Counted from the stretch's first letter, positions 1 through 10,913 are shown. The stretch: DNA of 28,920 nt from Pelargonium cotyledonis (GCA_036897625.1 JAYMTA010000433.1:1-28920), one strand, 5' to 3'. Notes: a model not told the origin generated them from the sequence alone. Program-made: numbers and translations.

Positions 1-297
1 TGAGAGAGAGAAAAAACAAAATGAAATTTGAGATCTGAGAATGAGATTGAAGAATTGAGAGGCAAATGGGGAATAAGTTAGTATATATAGGCCTAGAGTT
101 AGTTTAGGGTTTTGAGCGGGTGGACGGGTTCACCTGCGGTTTGGACTTTTTCAAACAGTGGGCCGCCCATGAGCCTAGCAGATTGGGCTAATTCTGGCCG
201 CCCATTCATGTGGGTTGAGCAGTGTGGGCTAACTATAGGCGGGTTACGATTTTTTTGGGCGGGTTGGCTGGTTGGCCCGCATATTTGCACACCCCTA
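1..297. mobile_element. hAT-like element end (right terminus)
   Basis: The stretch from about 110 to 297 is much richer in G+C than its surroundings and is made of GGGCGGG / GGCCCGC / GGCCGCCC blocks. It ends in GCCCGCATATTTGCACACCCCTA. Read from the other strand this begins TAGGGGTGTGCAAAT, which resembles the terminal inverted repeats of many plant hAT transposons. The opposite terminus would lie left of the window, so the element size and 8-bp target duplication cannot be checked. No transposase reading frame is visible, so this is either a non-autonomous copy or only its edge. Confidence 0.45.
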
Positions 298-382
298 CTT
301 TTTAGTAATGTTTATATTTACGTTGAGGTTTCATAATGTGAGAACAAAAACCATTCTGGTAAAATACTCCGAGGCTCGTGCT

Positions 383-531
383 ATGTTAAATTTCAATACC
401 GGATTAAATATAATGGTTTCCCACCATTTTAATTTTTTTATCGGTGAGCTCAACACGTGCACAATCCACTTTAGGCATACCATCTGCAATCGGCATGTTA
501 AATTTCAATATCGGGCTAAATATAATGGTTT
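383..531. repeat. Imperfect 37-base direct repeat pair
   Basis: Bases 383-419 and 495-531 are near-identical. Both begin ATGTTAAATTTCAATA and end TAAATATAATGGTTT, with only a few substitutions between, and lie 112 bases apart. The intervening bases are not similar. This could be a segmental duplication or part of a decayed element. Confidence 0.6.
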
Positions 532-849
532 GGACTTCTCATACTAAAAGATCAATCTTGTTAATAGGGTTTCACTTATATCATTTTATTTAGCCATTTT
601 CCTTTATATATAATTTACCAATGTGGGACAACACCCACTTCAACATGTTATAATTTTGTATAAAAAAAAAGGTCTTCCACTCGATCTTAATTATGTTTCT
701 TCTCGGTTCAACTGAAGATTATTAATTAGTTTGAGTGTGATATGACTTAAAGATATCGATCTCATACGGATTGCGAGCTTAATCTGCTAAATATCTATAT
801 AGTTAATACCGAAATATTAAGGTAAGTTTTCCACAACAATTTAGACTCA

Positions 850-976
850 AGCCCCATTTTTTTTATAAGCAAACGGTACCTTTTATTAATAACCCGAAGG
901 TCCAAAATAAATGTACAAAGAAAGTGCGCTAACCCTAAATCAAACACGAGACAGGATTAGCCACCGAGCCCCATTT
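850..976 (-). mobile_element. 5'-truncated LINE 3' tail with 10-bp target-site duplication
   Basis: Identical 10-mers AGCCCCATTT at 850-859 and 967-976 flank a 107-base insert. Read on the minus strand the insert ends GGTACCGTTTGCTTATAAAAAAAA, a typical plant LINE 3' terminus with a short poly(A) lying directly against the duplicated target. No coding sequence remains. The structure (only the 3' end kept, A-tail, flanking direct repeat) is what target-primed reverse transcription with early 5' truncation leaves behind. Family assignment is from the look of the 3' end only. Confidence 0.6.
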
Positions 977-1399
977 GCCGGTCTTGTTTCTGACTGTAAT
1001 GCCAACTACTCCAATTGAGTATTAATTTAGCTTTTCAGGTGGTTCAAAGATTATTAACACAAAAATGAATTGAACTAGTAATGGTATATGATTTCAGAGA
1101 CTGTTTATTTATATATTAATCCTAAGAAATTATTGGTATTCAAATAATAATAAAACTAATCAAAGCTATCGTTAGGTACTTTCAAAAACACCTTTTTGGC
1201 TCCAATTATTCCTTTAATTAAACTAGTCATTGATAGACGTAGGTCGATCTACTTGCAAAAACAGCTAAACTGCTAAAGCAAACCCACTGCATGCTGAAAC
1301 TAATGAAATTAAGGTAGCTAATATTCATGGCTAGAAAGAAGAAGAATTTTAAATTATTAATAAAGTTACTAACAGCATAGGAGTTGACTACATGTGGAC

Positions 1400-1800
1400 A
1401 CAATTGATGCACGGACACTTTCATCTTCTCCAATCTCCACGTATCCGAGTGGACCGTGTCCGATATGTATTTGGCACATGACACTCAGACACTCTTATAA
1501 TAATTGCACTCCAAATTTTAATAATGTTTTCAAAAAGAAAATATGTCTTAACACTTCACATTTCCCAATTTTCTTCTAAAAATAAAATGATTAAACGAGT
1601 TTGACATTTTAAAACACATTGACGAATATAAATTGATGTAGTTTATATGCACTAATTAATATATGGAATATAAATTATCATTTATTATTACTGAACATAT
1701 TCTTCAAATATCGTGTCTATAAGTTTGCAAAAGCTGTGTGTCACCGTATCTGAAACGTGTCATGTCCCGTATCACGTATCCGCATCTGTGCAACATAGCT
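1400..1800. repeat. Element-like block with GTGTCCG/CGTATCC subterminal motifs
   Basis: The left part (about 1408-1500) contains CGGACAC, CACGTATCCG, GACCGTGTCCG and GACACTCAGACACTC. The right part (about 1708-1795) contains CGTGTCTA, GTGTCACCGTATC, ACGTGTCATGTCCCGTATCACG and TATCCGCATCTGTGCAAC. An AT-rich interior of about 200 bases separates them. Clusters of GTGTCCG-type words at both ends of an AT-rich core are familiar from repeated non-autonomous DNA elements in plants. I could not define terminal repeats or a target duplication. Confidence 0.35.
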
Positions 1801-3093
1801 GTACATTGGACCAGATGACAACATGGTATATTTGTGAGAGACTCCACTAGTTGAGGAATCTGAAGTTAAATGCTTAATTGGACATGACAGGTAGGAGCTG
1901 TCCGTAGCTAGCTCGGTCGTGTCTATTACTTAGACTTCATGGAGACATTTAAGCACAAGATATGCATCTCTTTTTTATATACACAAATTGTGTGTCACAA
2001 GATATATATGGAGGAGGAGACGGCGGGATTTGGTAGATCATTGTATCAAGAAAATTGAAAACCAAGGCTGGTTTTAGGCTTAATTAGTTTTGTGAATCGC
2101 ATTGACTCATCCATGTGGAAGAATATGGAGATAGATTAATTTGAAAGCACTTCCTTCTCCTACAAAGTTTGAAGTTTGAAGTTTGGACCATGTCTCACCT
2201 TTTTCTCATCTTCTATTTTATTTTTCTATTTGTTCTCACCAACTCTAGAATATTCTATGGAGTCAAGAATATTGTAACGAGGATGAACAATGCTGGATAG
2301 TACGTAACTGCTAGACCCCTGTTTATATCATGTATCACTTACTCCGAAAATATAAAATAAAGTGTACTAATCTTCATCTAGACATGAGATTGGGTTGGCC
2401 ACTCAAGAAGCAAACGAAAAGGTTGATATAAGAAATCAGTTCGAGAAAAGTAAGTCCATTCATTCCTGGAGAGACGCCAAACAAGTGGCCGTGTCCACAA
2501 CTCTTGAGCTAAGAGCGAACCGGAAAAAAGAGACGACCACGAAACCAAGAGAGAGAAGCATGAATTCGGCAAAGTCCACTGAACATCCCACCAACTAAGG
2601 ATGGATGACCATATCCGGCAAGCCCAAGGTCACGAAACTAAAGTTGGCACAAACAAATTGAATTACCCGAAACAATATGATGGTGCAAAAAGGTAAGTTA
2701 AATTAACACGGATGCTATTTTTGGAGGGATATAAGACTTCAAATTATTTTTGAACAAGAAAAATGCGGAGCCGAGAACCTGTCATATTAAAAGTAGTCAT
2801 CTTTTATTTGTCTCAAATTAAATCAACATTCAATAATCAATATATTTAACCAATTCATTCAATATGTTTGTCCTCTTTCTTATTTTCCGATTTTTTTTTT
2901 AAAAAAGTCAAATAGACAACGTGACATACTATGAACCACTTGTCACTGCTACAGAGAGATAACGAGCTCTAAACATCTTCCTAGATGCATACACTATTAC
3001 GAAACACAAGGCAACATGACATTAACATACTATGAAATTAACACACCGAGTCATCGAACACAGAAATCAAATAGTTGTACTATAACTTAGAAA

Positions 3094-3372
3094 TCACTGA
3101 ATGTAAGACTGGCCGGTGATATCGATGTCACGGTCGCCGGAGGACGGAGGGGGCTTATGCTTGGGCTGCATGGTGGGTTCGGACGGTCCATCGGCACTCT
3201 GGCTCTCGCTTGCCGGAGGCTTGTTCGCTGTTCTCCGAGTCTGCCCCTCCTCGGTGCCGTACAGCCCGCCACCGTAGGCGCCGTGGGTGACCGGCTCCAT
3301 CGGAGATATGTTGTGTGCTTGCGGCGGCGCCATCCCCGCATTTTCCTTCTCCTTTCTCTCCTTCGCATCCAT
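3094..3372 (-). CDS. Small LEA-like hydrophilic plant protein (92 aa)
   Basis: The single-exon frame opens at ATG 3372 and stops at TGA 3096-3094. The product has no signal peptide and no membrane segment. It has a charged start (MDAKERKEKE), a Gly/Tyr patch (THGAYGGGLYGTEEG), a Pro/Ser/Lys-rich middle (PKHKPPPSSGDRD) and ends DITGQSYIQ. That composition is typical of small, intrinsically disordered plant proteins linked to desiccation, seed maturation or cold. I have the impression of a conserved plant family ending in ITGQSY but cannot name it with certainty. Stress or ABA control is supported by three CACGT-core motifs 84-142 bases upstream of the start codon. An overlapping 123-codon frame on the same strand is Arg-rich and unlike a real protein, so it was not chosen. 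Biochemical role unknown. Confidence 0.68.
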   Translation of the reverse strand: MDAKERKEKENAGMAPPQAHNISPMEPVTHGAYGGGLYGTEEGQTRRTANKPPASESQSADGPSEPTMQPKHKPPPSSGDRDIDITGQSYIQ

Positions 3373-3455
3373 ACTCTAATCGTCCTTGTCGTCTCTTTCA
3401 GTGTTATTATCCACTTGCCTCTTTTGTACCTTGTCTTCGTGTCGGGACAGAGTGA

Positions 3456-3514
3456 CACGTGTTTTGCAAAGCCACGTGGGGGAAGATATGGAGTGCCACT
3501 TTATTGCCACGTAA
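3456..3514. promoter_or_regulatory. ABRE/G-box cluster in divergent promoter
   Basis: Three CACGT-core sites lie within 59 bases: GACACGTGTT (core CACGTG 3456-3461), the perfect palindrome CCACGTGG (3472-3479) and GCCACGTAA (around 3506-3514). Such clusters are the usual binding context of ABF/ABI5-type bZIP factors. They sit just upstream of the minus-strand LEA-like gene and about 240-300 bases upstream of the plus-strand WD40 gene start, so primary action on the LEA-like gene is the simplest reading. Confidence 0.6.
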
Positions 3515-3537
3515 TATGCTATGTGTTCAAAAACTGA

Positions 3538-3613
3538 GGCCCACTAATGAGGCCCAATTCAATACATGAATGTGAGTGTGACTCAAGGACTTATAAAAAT
3601 CCAGCCCAGCCCA
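3538..3613 (+). promoter_or_regulatory. Site II (GGCCCA/GCCCA) motifs and TATA box of the WD40 gene
   Basis: GGCCCA occurs at 3538-3543 and 3551-3556, and GCCCAGCCCA at 3604-3613. These are site II-type elements bound by TCP factors in many housekeeping plant promoters. A TATA-like TTATAAAAA starts at 3591, which would place transcription start near 3620-3630, about 125 bases before the start codon at 3753. Confidence 0.45.
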
Positions 3614-3752
3614 GTATATTGACCATTGACCATTCCGTTCATCTCTTTAGAATTTGGCGTCAGCTACCGTTAATTTGTTGCAGAGCTGAGTTAGGTCGCT
3701 CCGATCTCGAAATCCAGAGGTCACTGTGGTGGTGAGCAGCAGCAGTTGAGCG

Positions 3753-6700
3753 ATGCAAGGAGGCGCATCAGGCATTGGCTATGGTCTCAAATACCAGGTC
3801 TCTCTGAACCTTCTGAACTCTACTCCTCTATCTTCTTTCTTCTACTCGATTCTCAATTCTCTCTCCATTTCCAGGCTCGATGCATAGCAGATGTCAAAGC
3901 CGACTCGGATCATACCAGCTTCCTCACCGGAACTCTTAGTCTCAAGGAAGAGAATGAGGTCATTTCTCAACCCTTCGTTTCAATTCATGCTTCAATTGAT
4001 CTATGTTTCTGATATTGTTTTCTGAAATCTATCAGGTGCATTTGATCAGGGTGTCCTCAGGCGGCACTGAGCTCGTCTGCGAAGGTTTGTTCTCGCATCC
4101 GAATGAGATTTGGGACCTCGCTTCCTGTCCATATGACCAGCGCATCTTCTCCACCGTCTTCTCTTCTGGTATGCCCCATCAAATTCTTGTGATTTGGATC
4201 ATGTTTCTGAGTAATGGCGGTTTGATGTTCTAATATTGTGCTTTTTATAACTAATTATTGAAGGTGAAACTTATGGAGCGGCAATTTGGCAGATCCCTGA
4301 GCTGTATGGCCAGTTGAATTCTCCTCAGTTGGAACGAATTGCCTCCCTCGATGGACATGTTGGTAAGATTAAGAGGTTAGTTAAATTGAACTATGGGAAC
4401 CTCTTGCAATTTTTGTTTTGTTCTACATATTGCAGTGGTTCCTTGTAAGTTGTAACCCCAAAACATTCTTAACTATTGGAAGACCTAGAAGTTTCCTAAA
4501 ACTTTATTTTTATTTATTGAGAAATGAAGCTTATTAGAATTTAGAATCACTTAATTTATTAGTCAATAGTCATGTTTTGCTCATGTGCTAGTTTGCATAG
4601 TTTGTTTTCTGTAATTGTGTTTTGATGGCTTGTTGTCTGGTGTTATATGCTTGTAATTGTTTATTTGTAAAGGTGAGTTATCCATTGGATTTGTGCTTAA
4701 ATTCCAACATATTTGTTTCAAGCCGATGAATTTTGCATTGTTGTTTTTATGCTTGGATCATTGACTTTATTTCTTGTACTTGCTTGATCTATTTTGTGAC
4801 AGCATTCTTTGGTGGCCGACTGCAAAGCAAGATAAGTTGGTCAGCATTGACGAGGGCAATATTTTCTTGTGGAGCTTAGATTGTTCAAAAAAAGCTGCCC
4901 AGGTATAGTTAAAAATGAAATCTGCATAGCAGTTTTGTTTAGTAGGTTATGAAGCACCAATATGGGTATGTTCCAGCTATTAGAAACTATAAGACTGCAT
5001 AACATAATCCTAGAAACTAGAACATTATGTGATTTATGTGCCAAGTATGTCTACAGTGATATAAGTTAACTACAAAAACTAAGAAAACAAGGAATAGAGA
5101 AAAAAGTCTACAGATGGTGTAAATTTTGTTCAAAACTCTAGTGCTCTACTTATTTAAGGCTTGTTGCAAATTTAGGTACAATCACAGGTGTCATCTGGTA
5201 CATTGCACTATTTATCCGGTGGGGCATGGGATCCACATGATGTTAATTCTGTTGCTGCAACATGTGATGCGTCAGTACAACTATGGGACCTGCGAACAAT
5301 GAAGTATGTTAATTCTTGCATTGTTTTGGATACTGATATAAACCATCCATCCATAAATCCAATTTTCTTAGTTTTGGTACTGCATGGCAATTAACCCTAG
5401 AGTTCACTTTTTCATTTTCCTTATCATATATTTTTGGGACTGGGGTTGGCAAATATGGAACAGCTGGTTGTTTGCAGTTGCACCCATTTATTCTATTTGT
5501 TTCTCTCTAAAGATATCATGGTGACAAAAGAGATTCTATTTGATCGCAGGAAGACAACTTCAATAGAATGTGCCCATGTCTGTGATCTTGACTATGACTA
5601 CAAGAAGAGGCATATCCTTGTAAGAATGCAGCTTTCTATTGGTCTGAAGTGTGCTGATGTGCATGATTATTAAAATTTCTTATCAATATTGATTTACACT
5701 GAACTTGCCTTGTAATAACATGAGGGACGTGTGTTAGCTTGCATGTGTACAATGGTGTGTTAGACTGTTAGTTTAACTATGTTATGCATGGAGGAGGTAG
5801 TATCTTTTAGGAAATATTGCAAAATCATTTTAGTGAATGTTACATGATGTTTATGAATTTTGAAGCTATTGTGCATCATTTTGAGAACCACTTGCTATGT
5901 AGGCGTTGACATCCATATCATACTGTTTTGTTCTTAAAAATCATCATCTCTTGCAATGACCTCACATCTTCTCCATTTTTGTGGTCATGTTCTTGCAAGT
6001 TTGCAATCATGCTATTTGAGAATGTTTTTGTTTTGTTTTATAAGATGTGGATAACAAAATGATGCCTTTTCTTATCTTATAATTGTCCTAAGTCTTGATG
6101 TCGCTAAGTCGTTTAAACTCATGTTATAAATCTAGTGTACATTATTTGAAGATAAGGAACCACATAGACATTCGTCGTTCGTACATGCACCTATAGTTGT
6201 TATTGGATCTATTCTCACTGCCCATATTCATTTGGGAGCATATGGCATTCGCATCCCATGGAATGGAATTGTTTATTTCTGTTATAGCATCTCAACCGTC
6301 TTTCAAAATTGCACTTCCTATAATTAATGTTAATAGGAAGTTATGACTATTATAGAGATCCAAAATAATTAAAAGTTTGAATACATTGAAGAAAAAATAA
6401 ATGTAGTCTCTTACAAAGTTTGACGTGACGGCTTCATATATCTAAATGAGAGCATTGAAGTCATGTCTCATGAATTACTTCTTTTAGAACTTAGATGATG
6501 TTGATGGATCTGATTGTCCAGCTTCTCTCTTTGCCTATTAAAATGCTGTCATTGTTACAGGTCACTGCAGAGGATGAGTCTGGGATACACATATGGGACC
6601 TTAGGATGCTTAAGACTCCTATCAAAGAGCTCCCTGGACACACACACTGGTAAGTGGTAACACAACTGTCTTTCTACTTTTGTTCAATACTTGTCATGTT

Positions 6701-6821
6701 ATCATATTTATGTACAAAACTTTGGTGTTTTGTCTGAGTTGTCTGATTGTTGCACTTTGATGTTTGTTGACAGGACATGTACTGTGAAGTGTAACCCTGA
6801 GTACAGCGGGCTGATTTTGGT

Positions 6822-6852
<31 letters not shown>

Positions 6853-9329
6853 CACACACACGCACACACACACACATTCGCACACACCCAGTCAGGCCTA
6901 CCTTAAAATTGTGCAAGCATGTTTGTAATGATTTATGTTGTGCATGTTGAAAAGCTCTGGAGCTTTTCCAAGATGCACCCGGCACTTAGATTCCCCATGC
7001 ACACCTTTATGTGTCTAAGTCAGCCTTCTTTGAAAAAACAAGAACAAAGGACAGCAATGTAAGGAAGTTTAAAGCTAAAAAATTATATGAAGAAGCTCTT
7101 AAATTAGTGGAAAGATAAATACAACATATGTATTACAAAGGTGATGGATAACAAACACAAACAAAACATATTCCTATTCATACACTGATTTCACCAACTA
7201 GCTAATTAAAACTGATAAGCACACTCAAGGAGTCAAACCAATTGATGGTCTAATGGCCTTCAAGTCCTTTCAAGTTAAGTTAAGAGACAAGGTTAAGCAA
7301 AGCCTCTTGTTTTGCCACCTCTTACTTGCATAATTTCTTGTCATGCTTTCAAAAATCCACATTAAGCTTTGTTGTCCAGTTCTCTTGTGCTTTTTGTCCA
7401 TCTTTTTCTTGAATTTTACGTAGCATTGTCAAGACCTGAGAGTTGGTGATCAATTCTTGCGTGCATTGGGACGTTGCCGACATGGTTCTTCGGTTGGAAA
7501 GTGTCATGGCAACTCTGATGAAATGAAGTATTAGGACAACACTTGATCTGTCCAAAGAATAATTTACTTGCGAAAAAATACTAAGCAAATATGTCAGCAC
7601 AAGGTGGCGTGCTATTTTTGATCAATAAGTGATTTTTAGCCGTTAGGCGGCAATGAGCACTACAATGTAAGATAAGAATGCAATTGCATTGCTTGGCCGT
7701 CAATGCTTGTTCACAAAATGTCTTCTATTTTGAGCTAGTAATTTACATGAAGGCCACAAACATACAAGTTATCAACAAGAATGTGTCATAAGATGTAGCA
7801 TGGTAGTTGCTCATGTATTCCATGCAAAGTAAATTTCTTGCAAGAGCTGGACAACAAGCAAAGGATAGCTGGACAATAAAGCCTAAAGTGTATTTTTCGA
7901 AGCATGACAAAGATTATTTGTTTTATTGTCCATCTCTTGCTTCTTGTTGACTTGGATGGTTGTCACCTTCTTGTAAATTACTTGTTGCTCTTAATGGAAG
8001 ACATTTCCAGGGACAATGCTTGTTCACCTCAAGCATGCAGCTGCATTCTTCCTTTGCAGCAAAGCACCTTGCCATGCCGTGCTTGCTGCCTCAGGGTTAA
8101 ATTACTTATTAATAAAAACAGGATGCCATCTCATACTTACGTACTAGCTTAATATTTTCATTGCAAGTATATATTCTTTGAACAGCATACTTGCTGCCCC
8201 AATATATCTTCTTTGCTCCTCTACTCCTATCATCTATATCTCTTAACATAATATTGAGAAGGTATCTTTTCACTCTAGATCAGTATGTGTATGCATGAGT
8301 GTCCCCTGCACCCAAAGGTGCAACCACCGTGCACTAGGTTTATTAGGAGTCAAACTACTTAAATCAATCAGTTTAGGTTCATAATTTCTATCATGTTTTG
8401 GCTGTAACAATGAGGCAAAACATTGTATTTTCCTAGTTATTTTAATTATTAATGTTTTTCTGACAGAAGGTCAGCTGTTGCAGAGTGCTGGGACAGACTC
8501 AACTGTCAGTTTGTGGTTAACTTCAACTAGCAGTGATGATGAAACATCTGAGAGGTCCTTTTCTCTTGCCTAGGATGTTCCAAAAATTTATTATGACTTA
8601 TTATGCTATATTCTGATATGATTGTGTATTCTTAATGCTCTTAGTGGGCTGGTTGAGTCACCAGCCGAGACTAGTCAGTTACTGAACTCATACAGCGACT
8701 ATGAAGATAGTGTTTATGGTAACCACTGCAACCTTTGTTTTTCATACACCTCAGTTAAGATAGATATACTAATATCAACCTCATCATGTTTGAACTGAAA
8801 CTAACAGGCCTTGCTTGGAGTTTTCGCGAGCCTTGGATCTTTGCATCATTATCCTATGATGGCAGGGTAAGAACACCTATAAGTATCTTTGCAACAGTAG
8901 GAAGTTATAATTCCCAATCCTCAAAAAGGGGGAAGTGATTTGTTAATGGTGGACCATAACTTTTATGCTGGACCTTGTTCTGAGCTCTGCTTGTAGCTTT
9001 TCATTGTGAGCTTCAGTTAGGATTGCTATGCTTCATATGCCTCCTTTCTTTCCATAGGAGATATAAACTGGCACATGTTGTCATTAATTTACTGAGCACG
9101 GTGCTCAGTTTAGATTATCAAGCATGCTGAAGGGAACACACAGCTTTTGCTTGGCCATTCACCCAAGATATGAGATTGTTTGCGTCACTGAGAAAGTATA
9201 CGACGAATCCTACACGTGACTCAATATCTCTGAGGGGAAGCTTATTATGAACTCATTGGTTTCTGTGTTTCCCATGCCATACAGGTAGTTGTGGAATCTG
9301 TGAAGCCATACATCACCAAAAAGTATTAA
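3753..9329 (+). CDS. EIPR1: WD40 protein, EARP/GARP-interacting protein 1 (EIPR1/TSSC1) homologue, 13 exons
   Basis: Coding exons: 3753-3797, 3875-3958, 4036-4168, 4264-4375, 4803-4902, 5176-5303, 5550-5619, 6561-6649, 6774-6819, 8484-8554, 8645-8718, 8808-8866, 9285-9329. All junctions are GT-AG, phases agree, and the sum is 1056 bases (351 aa plus TAA). The start MQGGASGIGYG is the first ATG after the TATA box. WD40-type blades are readable at about residues 64-97 (HPNEIWDL...AAIWQ), 118-150 (GHVGKI...IFLWSL), 171-198 (GGAWDPHD...VQLWDLR), 208-239 (ending IHIWDLR), 251-283 (ending VSLWL) and 311-343. An acidic Ser-rich loop, TSTSSDDETSES, precedes the last blade. Gene order of motifs and length match the EIPR1/TSSC1 family. 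In animals that protein binds EARP and GARP tethering complexes in endosome recycling and dense-core vesicle biogenesis; the plant role is inferred from homology. Introns 7 (941 bases) and 9 (1664 bases) are the longest. A possible 3'-UTR intron (donor GTAAGA at 9341, acceptor near 9440) follows the stop. Confidence 0.9.
6820..6887 (+). repeat. Compound (CT)n-(CA)n microsatellite at the 5' end of intron 9
   Basis: A run of about 13 CT units (6822-6848) passes into interrupted CA units (about 6850-6887). The repeat starts at the third base of intron 9 of the WD40 gene, so the splice donor reads TTG|GTTCTCTCT, without the usual GTAAG/GTATG extension. Confidence 0.9.
7331..7919. mobile_element. 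Fold-back (long inverted repeat) element inside intron 9
   Basis: The segment 7331-7411 is an imperfect inverted repeat of 7837-7919. For example, CATGCTTTCAAAAAT (around 7342-7356) matches the complement of ATTTTTCGAAGCATG (7892-7906). In the 46-base core, 7366-7411 against 7882-7837, about three quarters of positions agree. Weaker similarity continues inward for roughly 20-30 bases. The 400-base centre has no recognisable protein. This architecture fits a decayed fold-back or MITE-type insertion and partly explains why this intron is the gene's longest. A further imperfect complement of 7852-7880 lies at 7922-7949. Confidence 0.6.
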
Positions 9330-10303
9330 AACACGATGGAGGTAAGATTTCATCCCTCTTTGACAATGCAACCATAACTACATTTTCTTTACAAGTTGCT
9401 CAAGTTGTACTGATTTTTTTCCCCCAACTTCATATTCAGTTGCATGATATTATTACCCCTCTTGCAAAGATCATCAACAGCTTCTTCCCGGCAATGAAGA
9501 TATAGGAGGTTTTTGGGTTACAATGTTGTCAATTTTGTCATTTCTCTCCTCCTTGTGATGACAATACTACACTTTAGTTGAAGAACTATATCAGACTATG
9601 GAGTAATGTCGTGAAAAGAGTGATGATCTTTTTATCAAGATAATGCCTTAGTTGATATTTTATCCACGATCTGGACATTTTTCTTGATCCTCACAAACTA
9701 AGTAATCGGTAGATCTGTAAGATTTGAGGAGATCAGACCCGAGATGGAATTTCAATTTGGGTGGTTGATAAGTTTATGTTGATCAGACCCTTACATTATC
9801 TGCACAACTAAATATTTTTTATTGCTTTCTTTTAAGTGGTTTTATCGGTACATACCAGAAAGAAATGGTGTGCGACTTCTGAATCAAAGTGACCACAAAC
9901 AGTAGAAATGTTCGAATGTATGTTTAGTCTCTGTATCCTGGTTGAAGGGCAGAACCAAGCTTCCTCCAATACTGACTCAGCACCTAATTTGCTCTTACAA
10001 GTGACACTCTCGCCCACCAGAAATGAACTGCACGGAGGGTGAGCCCGTTTAATGGGGTTTTGGGCCGGGGGGCAAAAGACGACCAGCCCGCAAATTTAAC
10101 TAACGGCTTGACATTTTTATGGCTCATACTATTCTGAGCTCGGCCTGAAGGGCCCTTGAGTTAAGCGGTTTGGCCTGCGTACTAATGATTGAAAAATAAG
10201 GTGCCGAGGAATTAGCCCTTTTATGAGATGTGGCTCTCAACATTTTCTCCAACACTGTAGTATGGTCTCATTCCACTTGTATGGTTATGTGTATACACAC
10301 ACA

Positions 10304-10711
10304 CACACATTCAAGAACGGATCTAGAAAAATTGTTAAATGAGGAAAAAACTTATTACTTTGTTATAAATAAAAAAAGTAGCACTTAAACATATGGTCTA
10401 TATGACAAATTCTCATATGAAAATTGATATGTATGTTCAAATATTAATAGAAGCAAACAATTTATACATATTTTGAACATAAAAAAAAAACAATATGAGT
10501 AGTAAAACTCATTTTTATGAGAGAAAAGTTAAAAGAAACTTATGAATTTGGGGGGAAAATTTAAAAATTCTTATATATTCATGGGAGCAAAACTAGAAAT
10601 AAGGAGGCTGAATGTGAAAAATAAAATTAGAAGAGAATTTCACAAGTTTAAAACTTTAGTGGGGGTAGCTGTCCCCATTTGCTACTATGTACATCCGTCT
10701 CTGCCCGCATT
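10304..10711. mobile_element. Non-autonomous hAT-like MITE (392 bp) with imperfect 8-bp target duplication
   Basis: The left end CAAGAACGGATCTA (10312-10325) and the complement of the right end, CAGAGACGGATGTA (10703-10690), agree at 11 of 14 positions. The flanking 8-mers CACACATT (10304-10311) and CCCGCATT (10704-10711) agree at 6 of 8 positions. The interior is AT-rich with no coding capacity. Terminal CA and an 8-bp duplication suggest hAT superfamily. The mismatches indicate an old insertion, and the left flank lies in a CA microsatellite, which weakens the duplication evidence. Confidence 0.45.
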
Positions 10712-10913
10712 AAGTTCATCCTTGGCAGGATATTATATGATCGAGAATAAAAGATAATACTACAATGGATGTAACAAAGAAAATTTGAAATTACTGGTTC
10801 AAGTAAAACTAAACTTTAGTGCAAAATCATTCAACCCAGTAAAGTGATTTACTATCCAAGGCTTAAACAATTGTTTTTTTTTTGGGTAGATGAGAGCCCA
10901 ATTTTTGATCCAT

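Larger units (their letters stand above)
298..3093. other. Gene-free spacer, repeat-rich
   Basis: I see no credible protein gene here. Open frames are short, lack family resemblance and do not join into splice models. The stretch holds a 37-base direct repeat pair (383-419 and 495-531), a short LINE tail with target-site duplication (860-966), and a GTGTCCG/CGTATCC-rich element-like block (about 1400-1800). A small tandem run of AGTTTGA units lies at 2165-2186. A moderately GC-rich block at 2380-2680 has no recognisable coding content. The part nearest the LEA-like gene (about 2700-3093) would hold its 3' untranslated region and is AT-rich. Confidence 0.6.

Noticed and set aside
3087-3458. 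123-codon frame overlapping the LEA-like gene on the same strand
   Set aside because: Arg-rich, low-complexity translation in a shifted frame; the 92-codon frame has a far more protein-like sequence and suitable promoter.
3157-3537. 126-codon plus-strand frame opposite the LEA-like gene
   Set aside because: It is the antisense of the LEA-like coding sequence and promoter, with no family resemblance and no upstream promoter of its own.
6691-6906. Frames across the CT/CA microsatellite on both strands
   Set aside because: They are translations of the repeat (Leu-Ser, Thr-His, Arg-Glu, Cys-Val runs) and of exon 9; not genes.
7349-7600. 83-codon minus-strand frame in intron 9
   Set aside because: Lies within the fold-back element and starts and ends in repeat arms; the central part vaguely looks protein-like, but no domain is recognisable.
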